The notes beneath the pieces were generated by a model. That model had not been told where the DNA came from and made no database searches. It saw nothing but the letters and a program-made list of their open reading frames with translations. A stretch of DNA of 41,957 nt, from NCBI RefSeq assembly GCF_900090105.1, contig NZ_FMDM01000026.1, positions 1 through 41,957 of the forward strand, given 5' to 3'. Below, piece after piece: positions 1 to 5,943 of the stretch (positions within the stretch are counted from its first letter, which is position 1; each line of letters starts with the position of its first letter). The translations under genes and the position numbers were made by a program. This DNA is from Micromonospora humi (GTDB lineage: Bacteria > Actinomycetota > Actinomycetes > Mycobacteriales > Micromonosporaceae).

Positions 1-52
1 CGTAGATGACGGCGACGACTGCGGCGCGCAGCCCTGGCTTGATCTCCCCCAT
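1..52 (-). CDS. Large serine recombinase/integrase, N-terminal 17 residues (runs off window)
   Basis: An ATG at 52 opens a frame that runs leftward off the window and reads MGEIKPGLRAAVVAVIY, followed by a codon beginning with G. A short lead followed by a hydrophobic strand ending in IY(A) is how large serine recombinases begin (typically ...AAIYARVS, with the catalytic Ser at the end of that motif). The catalytic Ser itself lies outside the window, so this is inference from 17 residues. The position supports it: serine integrase genes normally abut one attachment site, and here the ORF begins 24 bp from the point where comEC loses its reading frame. In-frame GTG at 70 is an alternative start. 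No good Shine-Dalgarno precedes the ATG. Confidence 0.6.
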   Translation of the reverse strand, partial: MGEIKPGLRAAVVAVIY

Positions 53-55
53 GGC

Positions 56-85
56 GTGGTAACCTACCACTACCCCTAACGCACG
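56..85. other. Probable attachment-site junction (att half-site) inside comEC
   Basis: comEC coding sequence is recognisable down to about position 82 (codons for S-G-A-N-V) and then becomes unrelated, with a TAG at 76-78. Immediately inside the foreign side is the inverted repeat GTGGTA-acc-TACCAC at 56-70. Serine-integrase attP sites carry imperfect inverted repeats around a 2-bp crossover core, so this can be read as an attP-derived arm joined to a comEC-derived arm. The exact crossover dinucleotide cannot be fixed without the other junction or the empty site; the AACGTG stretch at 82-87 (reverse strand) is the likely area. Confidence 0.5.
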
Positions 86-873
86 TTCGCGCCGGACACC
101 GCGTTGAGGTGCGTCATCCCGGTGTCCCGGAAGTCCTCCTCCACCTCGGGCAGCAGCCGACTGGTGTCGCCCACCACCAGCCCGGGCAGCAGCCCGCCCG
201 GCGCGTCGGGCAGCGGTTCGCAGGCCCGTTGCAGCCCGGCCCGCAGCGTGCCGGCCGCGCGCTGCGCCCACGACGGGGCGCCGCGCCGGGTGGGTGCCCC
301 GGTCGCCGAGAGCACCGCCGCCGTGAGGTCGCCGCCGCGCGGCTCGGCGAGCCGGCCGCGCGTGGTCACCCGCTGCCCCGGCAGCAGCCCCTGCCAGCCC
401 GGGTCGGTGGCCAGCACCAGGCCGCGCACCGGGCCGATGACCTGACTGCCGTCGGGGCCGGTGAGGCGTACCAGGTCGACCCGGACCAGCAGCGGCGCCG
501 GACGGCCGGGTGAGCCGCGTACCCGGCGCGGGTCGTCGCGCACCACCAGGTCGGCGGTGACCAGCGCGCGCTCGGTGACGAGAGCGCGGATCGGGGCGGC
601 GTCGCGGACCGCGAGCCGGGCGCCGGTCGCCGCCGCCCCGCAGAGCACGCCGAGCAGGACGGCCAGGGCGATCCAGCCGTAGCGGCGGATCGGCGCGGGG
701 CGCTCGCGGCGCAGGCGCAGGCCCGCGACCGCCGCCAGCGCGGCGGCGACGGCGGCCAGCCCGGCGGTCGCCCGGGCGGAGAGGTGCAGCCCGGCCAGCG
801 CGGCGAGCCAGGCGGCCACCGCGAACCCGGCCAGCCGCAGGTCCGGCCCGGCGTCCGAACTGTCGGCGCTCAC
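76..873 (-). pseudogene. comEC: ComEC/Rec2 DNA-uptake channel, N-terminal fragment, truncated by insertion
   Basis: ComEC forms the inner-membrane channel that imports single-stranded DNA during transformation. This ORF (265 codons, GTG start at 873 overlapping the comEA stop by GTGA) carries only the N-terminal part: hydrophobic segments near residues 10-70, the DUF4131/OB-like region, and the start of the Competence domain. It ends ...MTHLNAVSGANVR-stop; the HLNAVSGAN motif is conserved in full ComEC proteins, which continue for several hundred residues with many membrane helices. The break falls directly after that motif and coincides with unrelated DNA, so the channel is very probably non-functional unless the element excises. 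The remaining 3' part is expected beyond the other end of the element, outside the window. It pairs with comEA upstream, as in other Actinobacteria. Confidence 0.85.
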
Positions 874-1895
874 ACCGTCACCAGATCCTTGAGCTGCTCG
901 TAGCGGGCGTCGCCGATGCCGTCGACCTGCCGCAGGTCGGAGACGGACCGGAAACCGCCGTGCTGCTCCCGATGGTCGAGGATCCGCTGGGCGAGCACCG
1001 GGCCGACGCCGGGCAGCGTGTCGAGCTGGGCGAGCGTCGCGGTGTTCAGGTTGACCGGCCCGGCGGCTGGACCGGCGGGCACGCCGCCACCGGCGGGCGG
1101 GCTCGGGGCGGGCTGCCCCGGCGGCGCGGTGACGCCGACCAGGATCAGCTCGCCGTCGGTGACCTTGCGGGCCGGATTGAGCAGCGCCACGTCGACGCCG
1201 GGCAGCGCGCCGCCGGCCGCCTCCACGGCGTCGGCGAGTCGGGCGCCGGCCGGCAACCGCACCAGCCCCGGGTGTCGGACCTTGCCGGCGACCGCGACGA
1301 CCACCTGACCGGTCGCCCCGGCCGGCGCCGCCCCGGTCACCGCGCCGGCCGCCTGCGTCGCCGCCCCGGCTGGGGCCTCGCCGGACGGGGCCGCGCCGGC
1401 CGGGGCGACCGGACGGACGGGTTCGGCGGTCGGGCGGGAGCGCCACGCCCAGACGGCAGCCACCAGGACGACGAGCACGGCCACGGCGGCGAGGGCACGG
1501 ACGCCGCGACGGCCCGGGTCGAACGCGCCCGGCCCGGGCAGCCGGGACGCCAACCCTCGCCCGGGCTCCCCGGGTGGGGTCACCTCCGGCCCGTCGGGAT
1601 CGTGCTCGACGAACGCGGGGTCCGTCTCGAACAGCGGCGCATGCCCGTGGTCGGGCTCCGGGTGGCCGTGTCGCAGCCCGGGGCGGGCCGGCTGTCCCGG
1701 TCCGGAGTGGCCGGGCTGTCCCGGTCCGGGGCGGGCCGGGTCGGGAAACGGGTACGCCGGTGACGGCTCCGGCGTCGCCGCTCGGACGGCATGCGGCGCA
1801 CCGCCGGCGGGAGCCGGGACGGCGGCCGTCCGACCCGCCGGCGTGAACAACCGGGCGAGCCGCCGCCGTACCGTCGTCTCCTCGTCGTCTGACAC
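870..1895 (-). CDS. comEA: ComEA family helix-hairpin-helix DNA-binding protein
   Basis: This is the membrane-anchored DNA receptor of the competence machinery, 341 residues from GTG at 1895. An ATG 138 bp upstream (2033) is open but its leader (MCGTTYDIAG...) looks non-coding, so the start at VSDDEETT is preferred. Layout: Pro/Gly/His-rich cytoplasmic segment (about 30-125), one membrane helix (131-151), a low-complexity Ala/Pro stalk, an SLBB-like domain (197-255, VAVAGKVRHPGLVRLPAG), and a C-terminal pair of helix-hairpin-helix motifs (281-341, VNLNTATLAQLDTLPGVGP) that bind DNA without sequence preference. The stop overlaps the GTG of comEC, so both belong to one transcript. With comEC broken, the receptor has no intact channel encoded here. 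Confidence 0.9.
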   Translation of the reverse strand: MSDDEETTVRRRLARLFTPAGRTAAVPAPAGGAPHAVRAATPEPSPAYPFPDPARPGPGQPGHSGPGQPARPGLRHGHPEPDHGHAPLFETDPAFVEHDPDGPEVTPPGEPGRGLASRLPGPGAFDPGRRGVRALAAVAVLVVLVAAVWAWRSRPTAEPVRPVAPAGAAPSGEAPAGAATQAAGAVTGAAPAGATGQVVVAVAGKVRHPGLVRLPAGARLADAVEAAGGALPGVDVALLNPARKVTDGELILVGVTAPPGQPAPSPPAGGGVPAGPAAGPVNLNTATLAQLDTLPGVGPVLAQRILDHREQHGGFRSVSDLRQVDGIGDARYEQLKDLVTV

Positions 1896-1950
1896 GGATC
1901 GGGACGCTAGCGGCGATGACACACCGAAGGTCGGCCGTGGGGCCCTCACC

Positions 1951-1976
1951 TGTGGACAACGGGCGCTTGTGGACAA
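1951..1976. promoter_or_regulatory. Two DnaA-box-like 9-mers upstream of comEA
   Basis: TGTGGACAA occurs at 1951-1959 and again at 1968-1976, direct repeats 17 bp apart. The reverse complement TTGTCCACA equals the preferred DnaA box of Streptomyces and related actinomycetes. They lie 56-81 bp upstream of the comEA start. With only two boxes and no AT-rich region, this is not an origin; a DnaA-responsive regulatory site or DnaA titration site is possible. Chance occurrence of two perfect boxes so close together is unlikely but has not been calculated. Confidence 0.5.
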
Positions 1977-2065
1977 CCACCCGATCATGCCGCCGACGTG
2001 ATAACCGGCGATGTCGTAGGTGGTGCCGCACACCGGAGTCGGTCGCGAGTGGTCGCCTCGGGAGG

Positions 2066-2126
2066 CTACGAACTTGATATCGGGGACGACTCAGGCACCG
2101 AGTCACTCACGTCATCAAGTTTGTAG
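2066..2126. repeat. 61-bp nested inverted repeat in a lower-GC island
   Basis: Arms CTACGAACTTGAT (2066-2078) and ATCAAGTTTGTAG (2114-2126) match at 12 of 13 positions. Inside them GACG/CGTC (2085-2088, 2110-2113) and GACTC/GAGTC (2088-2092, 2100-2104) extend a hairpin. The surrounding 2040-2150 stretch is visibly less GC-rich than its neighbours. On the minus strand it overlaps a 25-codon ORF (2143 to 2066, starting MGRKAAYKLDD) preceded by GGGAG; I cannot say whether that peptide is made. The element lies between the divergent comEA and the small plus-strand ORF at 2189, so it is not an obvious terminator. It may be a mobile-element remnant, a recombination site or a structured RNA. Confidence 0.5.
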
Positions 2127-2188
2127 GCAGCTTTGCGGCCCATCGACTCCCGCTTCGTCGGCTGGACCCGCCGAGACCACCGCCTCCG

Positions 2189-2506
2189 GTGAACACCGCC
2201 GAACGCGTGACCGCACCAACCTTCCGGGCCGGCGACGTGGTGCACCTGACCCGGGCCGCAAGCGTTCAGTTCGTCCGGCCGATCGTGGTCCGCGTGATCA
2301 GGCAGCTGACCGACCGGCACCCCTACCACGGGTGGGCGTGGATCGAGGGCTACGAACTGAGCCCGCGCGGCACCGCCGTCGCGAAACGTGAGCTGTTCGT
2401 GATGCCAGCGGGCGTGCGCTGGCTGGCCCGCACGCAGGTCAGCGGGCCTCGGGGTCCAGGCCGAGCGCGGCCCGGCCCCCGTCGACCGGCAGGGTCACCC
2501 CGTTGA
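2189..2506 (+). CDS. Small hypothetical protein (actinobacterial, unknown function)
   Basis: A 105-residue ORF from a GTG start. Residues 10-80 (FRAGDVVHLTRAASVQFVRP... through YHGWAWIEGYEL) look like a compact beta-rich domain of the kind found in short, uncharacterised actinomycete proteins, with alternating hydrophobic residues and conserved Trp. The last ~23 residues are Arg/Pro/Gly-rich and are encoded on the strand opposite the 3' end of the SDR gene (overlap 2439-2506), suggesting that an original stop was lost and the tail is read through into the neighbour. No catalytic motif is visible. I do not recognise a named family with confidence. Confidence 0.5.
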   Translation: MNTAERVTAPTFRAGDVVHLTRAASVQFVRPIVVRVIRQLTDRHPYHGWAWIEGYELSPRGTAVAKRELFVMPAGVRWLARTQVSGPRGPGRARPGPRRPAGSPR

Positions 2507-3215
2507 CGAACGAGGCCGCCGCCGACAGCAGGAACGCGACCACGTCGGCCACCTCCCCGGTCTGCCCCATCCGGCCCACCGGGTGCAGCCGGGCCAGCTC
2601 CGCTTCGACGTGTGCCACGCCGGCCGGGCCCAGCCCGGCGAGGTAGGCGGCGTGCCGCTCGGTGTGGATCGAGCCGAGCGCGACAGCGTTGGTGCGGATC
2701 CCGCGCGGACCATAGTCCACCGCCAGCGCCCGGGTCAGCCCCTCCACCGCGGCCTTCGCGGTCGCGTAGGGCAGGGCGCCCGGGACCGCCCGGCGGGCCT
2801 GGTGGGAGGAGACGTTGACGATCGCGCCGCCGGCGCCGGCAGCCAGGAAGCGGCGTACGGCGGTGCCGGCGCCGACCACGGCGGGGCGCAGGTTGACCGC
2901 GATCAGGTCGAACACCTCGGCAGCGGACTCGCGGTGCAGGGCGGCGTCGCGGAAGACGGCGGCGTTGTTCACCCAGCCGGCCAGCGGACCGTGCCCCTCG
3001 GCGCGGTCGGCGGCCCGGGCGGCGACCGTCTCGTCGGCGGCGTCCCCGGTGACGGCGTGCAGCCGGTCGGCGGCGGGGTGCCCGGCGAGCCAGTCCGTCG
3101 CGCTCTCGTCGCGCTCGACGACCACCACCGTCCCACCGTCGGCGGCCAACCGCTCGACGATCGCCCGCCCGACCCCCCGCCCGCCGCCGGTGACGACGTA
3201 CGATCGCGCGCTCAC
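2439..3215 (-). CDS. SDR family NAD(P)-dependent oxidoreductase
   Basis: Classical short-chain dehydrogenase/reductase of 258 residues, the usual family length. The Rossmann cofactor motif TGGGRGVG is at 9-16, the structural NNAA at 83-86, and the catalytic Ser137 (NVSS), Tyr150 and Lys154 (YATAK) are all present, so the enzyme should be active. The C-terminus has the family ending FVNGVTLPVDGG. The substrate cannot be read from the sequence. The GTG start at 3215 overlaps the degV stop (GTGA), so it is the last gene of the nadD-rsfS-phosphatase-degV run and likely co-translated with degV. Confidence 0.88.
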   Translation of the reverse strand: MSARSYVVTGGGRGVGRAIVERLAADGGTVVVVERDESATDWLAGHPAADRLHAVTGDAADETVAARAADRAEGHGPLAGWVNNAAVFRDAALHRESAAEVFDLIAVNLRPAVVGAGTAVRRFLAAGAGGAIVNVSSHQARRAVPGALPYATAKAAVEGLTRALAVDYGPRGIRTNAVALGSIHTERHAAYLAGLGPAGVAHVEAELARLHPVGRMGQTGEVADVVAFLLSAAASFVNGVTLPVDGGRAALGLDPEAR

Positions 3216-4063
3216 CGGCGGCGGTGGACGACCACGCAGGCCAGTCCGGGGCCGGCGTGCGCGGCGACCACCGCGCCGGCCTCGGTGACATACGTGTCGT
3301 GCAGCCGGTCGCCCAGCCGCTCGGTCAGCGCGGCCAGCAACGCCTCGGCGCGTTGCGGTGCGGCGAGGTGGTGCACCGCGAGGTCGACGTCGGCGTCGCC
3401 GGCCGCCTCGACGGCCAGGTCGACCAGGCGCGCCACGCCCCGGCTGGCGGTGCGGACCTTGTCCCTGACCACGATCGCGCCGTCCGGCATGTGCATGATC
3501 GGCTTGACCGAGAGGGCGGTGCCGAGCAGCGCCTCGGCCGCGTTGATCCGGCCGCCCCGGCGCAGGAACTCCAGCGTGTCGACGTAGAAGAAGACGGTGG
3601 TCCGCCCGACCGCGTCCAGCGCCGCCGCGCGTACCCCGGTCAGGTCGGCGCCCCCGGCGGCGGCCGCGGCGGCGGCGAGCGCCGGGAAGCCGAGACCCAT
3701 TCCGGTGGCGCGGCTGTCCACCACCGTGACCCGGTCGTCGCCGACCTCGGCGGCGGCCAGCCGGGCCGCCTCGAGGGTGCCGGACAACTCGGCCGAGAGG
3801 TGCACCGAGACCACACCGTCGGCGCCCTCGGCGAGCAGCGCGCGGTAGACCTGCGCGAACTGCTCCGGCGCGGGCCGGGACGTGCTCACCGAGACGCGGC
3901 GGGCGCTCAACGCGCGGGTGGCGTCCGCCGGGAAGGTCTCGATGCCCTCCAACCCTTCGGCGCCGTTGAGCACCACGGTCAGCGGTACGACGGTGAGCCG
4001 GTGCGCGCGGACCAGCTCGGGGGGCAGGTAGGCGGTGGAGTCGGTGACGACCGCTACGGGCAT
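3212..4063 (-). CDS. degV: DegV family fatty-acid-binding protein
   Basis: DegV proteins bind a fatty acid; in Firmicutes the FakB members present it to the FakA kinase. The ORF has the family landmarks: VTDSTAYLPPE near the N-terminus, TSRPAPEQF with the lipid head-group Ser/Thr region, VHLSAELSGTLEAA, the YVDTLEFLRRGGRI block in the middle and a C-terminal GPG motif. ATG at 4063 gives 283 residues; a GTG at 4072 (three codons earlier) is also open. It sits 48 bp downstream of the phosphatase gene. No FakA-like kinase is in the window, so its role in lipid uptake here is unproven. Confidence 0.88.
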   Translation of the reverse strand: MPVAVVTDSTAYLPPELVRAHRLTVVPLTVVLNGAEGLEGIETFPADATRALSARRVSVSTSRPAPEQFAQVYRALLAEGADGVVSVHLSAELSGTLEAARLAAAEVGDDRVTVVDSRATGMGLGFPALAAAAAAAGGADLTGVRAAALDAVGRTTVFFYVDTLEFLRRGGRINAAEALLGTALSVKPIMHMPDGAIVVRDKVRTASRGVARLVDLAVEAAGDADVDLAVHHLAAPQRAEALLAALTERLGDRLHDTYVTEAGAVVAAHAGPGLACVVVHRRR

Positions 4064-4111
4064 GACCGGCACGCTAGCCGATGTCGCGCCGGCGCGCCGG
4101 GGCCGAGGGGC

Positions 4112-4741
4112 TCAGACCGCGTCGGTGAGCGCCGGCTGGGTGATCAGCCCGACATTGTGCGCCCGCAGGTGCCAGCCCCGGACGTCGTCGTGGCGCAGCT
4201 CGGTCCAGTGGCAGTTGGCCAGCGAACCGACGCTGCGCAGCACGGCATGGTCCCAGCCGAGCAGGTGACCGACCCCCTGCCGGGCGCCGCCGCCGTGGGT
4301 GGTGACCACCACGGTGCCGCCGGCCGCCAGGTCGGCCGCGTCCCGGAACGCGGCGCCGAGCCGTTTACCGAGGTCGTCCAGGTTCTCGATGCCGGCGCCG
4401 GGGTCGGGGTCGCCGGCCCGCCAGCGGGCGAAGTCGTCGGGGAACCGCTCGGCGACCTCGGTGAGGGCCAGGCCCTGCCACCGGCCGAAGTGCCGCTCGC
4501 GCAGCCGGGCGTCGGTGCGGACCGGCAGCCCGGTGACCGCCGCCAGGGCGGCGGCGGTGTCGGCGGCCCGGCGCAGGTCGCTGGCGACGATGGCGTCGGG
4601 GCGCAGCGCGGCGAGCACCGGCGCGGCGGCACGAGCCTGCTCCCGGCCGAGGTCGTTGAGCGGCACGTCGGTCTGGCCCTGGACCCGGCTCTCGGCGTTC
4701 CAGTCGGTGTTGCCGTGCCGCCAGATGATCAGGCGGGTCAT
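4112..4741 (-). CDS. Histidine phosphatase superfamily protein (phosphoglycerate-mutase-like)
   Basis: A 209-residue branch-1 histidine phosphatase. The phospho-accepting RHG motif is at residues 8-10 (His9), Arg57 lies in the SDLRR motif, the proton-donor Glu82 in RERHFG, and the second His149 in TTHGG, so all catalytic positions are present. Length and motifs match the small Gpm2/CobC-like group whose members act on varied phosphorylated metabolites; in M. tuberculosis the gene next to rsfS (Rv2419c) is a glucosyl-3-phosphoglycerate phosphatase, which is a reasonable but unproven guess here. The ATG overlaps the rsfS stop (ATGA), indicating translational coupling. A longer upstream extension of the frame is only a shadow of rsfS. 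Confidence 0.88.
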   Translation of the reverse strand: MTRLIIWRHGNTDWNAESRVQGQTDVPLNDLGREQARAAAPVLAALRPDAIVASDLRRAADTAAALAAVTGLPVRTDARLRERHFGRWQGLALTEVAERFPDDFARWRAGDPDPGAGIENLDDLGKRLGAAFRDAADLAAGGTVVVTTHGGGARQGVGHLLGWDHAVLRSVGSLANCHWTELRHDDVRGWHLRAHNVGLITQPALTDAV

Positions 4742-5145
4742 TCGGCGGTGGCGGTGCCGGCGGCCGAGTCGGCCAGGTCGCGATCCACGAACGGGATCTG
4801 CGGGCAGTCCTTCCAGAGCCGGTCGAGCGCGTAGAACTCGCGCTCCTCGGTGTGCTGCACGTGCACCACGATGTCGACGTAGTCGAGCAGCACCCAACGG
4901 CCGCCCCGCTCACCCTCGCGGCGGATCGGCTTGGCCTTCTCCGGCAGCTCCAGCAGGCGCTCCTCGATGGCGTCGACGATGGCGTGCACCTGACGCTCGT
5001 TCGGCGCCGAAGCCACCAGGAACGCGTCGGTGATGGCGAGCTGGTCACCGACGTCGATGACGACGATGTCCTCCGCCTTCTTGTCGGCCGCGGCCTGGGC
5101 GGCGGCCATCGCCAGCTCGTACGCCCGCTCGGGAATGGTGGTCAC
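4738..5145 (-). CDS. rsfS: Ribosome silencing factor RsfS
   Basis: RsfS binds ribosomal protein uL14 and blocks joining of the ribosomal subunits, lowering translation under starvation. The ORF is 135 residues from GTG at 5145, placed 5-6 nt after a good AAGGAG site. The core DUF143 motif is present: DIVVIDVGDQLAITDAFLVA, then NERQVHAIVDAIEE, and the uL14-contacting WVLLDYVDIVVHV followed by REFYALDRLW. Gene order nadD-rsfS-phosphatase is the same as in mycobacteria, which supports the assignment. It overlaps the phosphatase by ATGA. Confidence 0.93.
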   Translation of the reverse strand: MTTIPERAYELAMAAAQAAADKKAEDIVVIDVGDQLAITDAFLVASAPNERQVHAIVDAIEERLLELPEKAKPIRREGERGGRWVLLDYVDIVVHVQHTEEREFYALDRLWKDCPQIPFVDRDLADSAAGTATAE

Positions 5146-5255
5146 CGTTCTCCTTCGATCATCCGTGCGACCTTCCAAGCCTCTCACACCCGCCGGGGCG
5201 GCGACTTGTCAGTTCTGGCCGGTTTCCGGGACGAACGGGGACGTAACGGTCGGGA

Positions 5256-5852
5256 TCAGCGCTGGTAGAGTCGCCGTTTGGCGATGTACTGCACCACACC
5301 GTCCGGCACCAGGTACCAGACCGGCTCGCCCCGACCCACCCGGGCGCGACAGTCGGTCGAGGAGATGGCCATCGCGGGCACCTGCACCAGGCTTACCGAG
5401 TCGGCCGGGAGATGCTGGTCGGACAGCTCGAAGCCGGGTCGGGTCACGCCGATGAAGTGGGCCAGTTCGAGCACCTCGTCCAGATCCTTCCAGGAGAGGA
5501 TCCGCTCCAGCGCGTCCGCGCCGGTGATGAAGAACAGCTGTGCCTTCGGGCCGTACTCGGCGTGCAGGTCGCGCAGCGTGTCGACGGTGTAGGTGGGGCC
5601 GCCGCGGTCGATGTCCACGCGGCTCACCTGAAAGCGCGGGTTGGAGGCGGTCGCGATCACCGTCATCAGGTAGCGGTCCTCGGCCGGGCTGACCGGTTCG
5701 TCCGCCTTCTGCCACGGCTGACCGGTGGGCACGAAGACCACCTCGTCCAGGCCGAACCGGTCGGCCACCTCGCTCGCCGCCACCAGGTGACCGTGGTGGA
5801 TCGGGTCGAACGTGCCGCCCATGATGCCGATCCGCCGGATGTCGTCCTCCAC
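5256..5852 (-). CDS. nadD: Nicotinate-nucleotide adenylyltransferase
   Basis: NadD joins ATP and nicotinate mononucleotide to make deamido-NAD, an essential step in NAD synthesis. The 198-residue protein has the nucleotidyltransferase signature GGTFDPIHHGH at 12-22 and the C-terminal ISSTDCRAR loop, the counterpart of the ISSTxIR nucleotide-binding motif (Cys replaces the usual Ile). TYTVDTLRDL and FFITGADAL are also family blocks. The start is GTG at 5852, giving VEDDIRRIGIMGG. It leads the minus-strand run; a 110-bp gap separates it from rsfS, so rsfS may also have its own promoter. Confidence 0.94.
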   Translation of the reverse strand: MEDDIRRIGIMGGTFDPIHHGHLVAASEVADRFGLDEVVFVPTGQPWQKADEPVSPAEDRYLMTVIATASNPRFQVSRVDIDRGGPTYTVDTLRDLHAEYGPKAQLFFITGADALERILSWKDLDEVLELAHFIGVTRPGFELSDQHLPADSVSLVQVPAMAISSTDCRARVGRGEPVWYLVPDGVVQYIAKRRLYQR

Positions 5853-5903
5853 CCCGCGATCCTAGGCCGCGCTCCGGCGCCACCCGGCCTGGGCCACCGG
5901 GCG

Positions 5904-5936
5904 CGCACCGGACGGGTGCCTGACCCGTCCGGTGCG
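5904..5936 (-). terminator. Hairpin downstream of pepN
   Basis: Perfect 14-bp inverted repeat CGCACCGGACGGGT / ACCCGTCCGGTGCG with a 5-nt loop, 7 bp after the pepN stop and upstream of nadD. There is no T-run, as is common for high-GC actinomycete terminators. Confidence 0.65.
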
Positions 5937-5943
5937 TCGCCGG

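Noticed and set aside
1951..1976. Replication origin
   Set aside because: Only two DnaA boxes; no dnaA/dnaN genes, AT-rich unwinding region or box cluster.
874..2106. Long upstream extension of the comEC frame
   Set aside because: It runs in another frame through comEA and is Arg-rich without domains; the GTG at 873 overlapping the comEA stop is the natural start.
2066..2126. Integron attC site
   Set aside because: The hairpin arms do not carry the RYYYAAC/GTTRRRY core pair and no integron integrase is visible.
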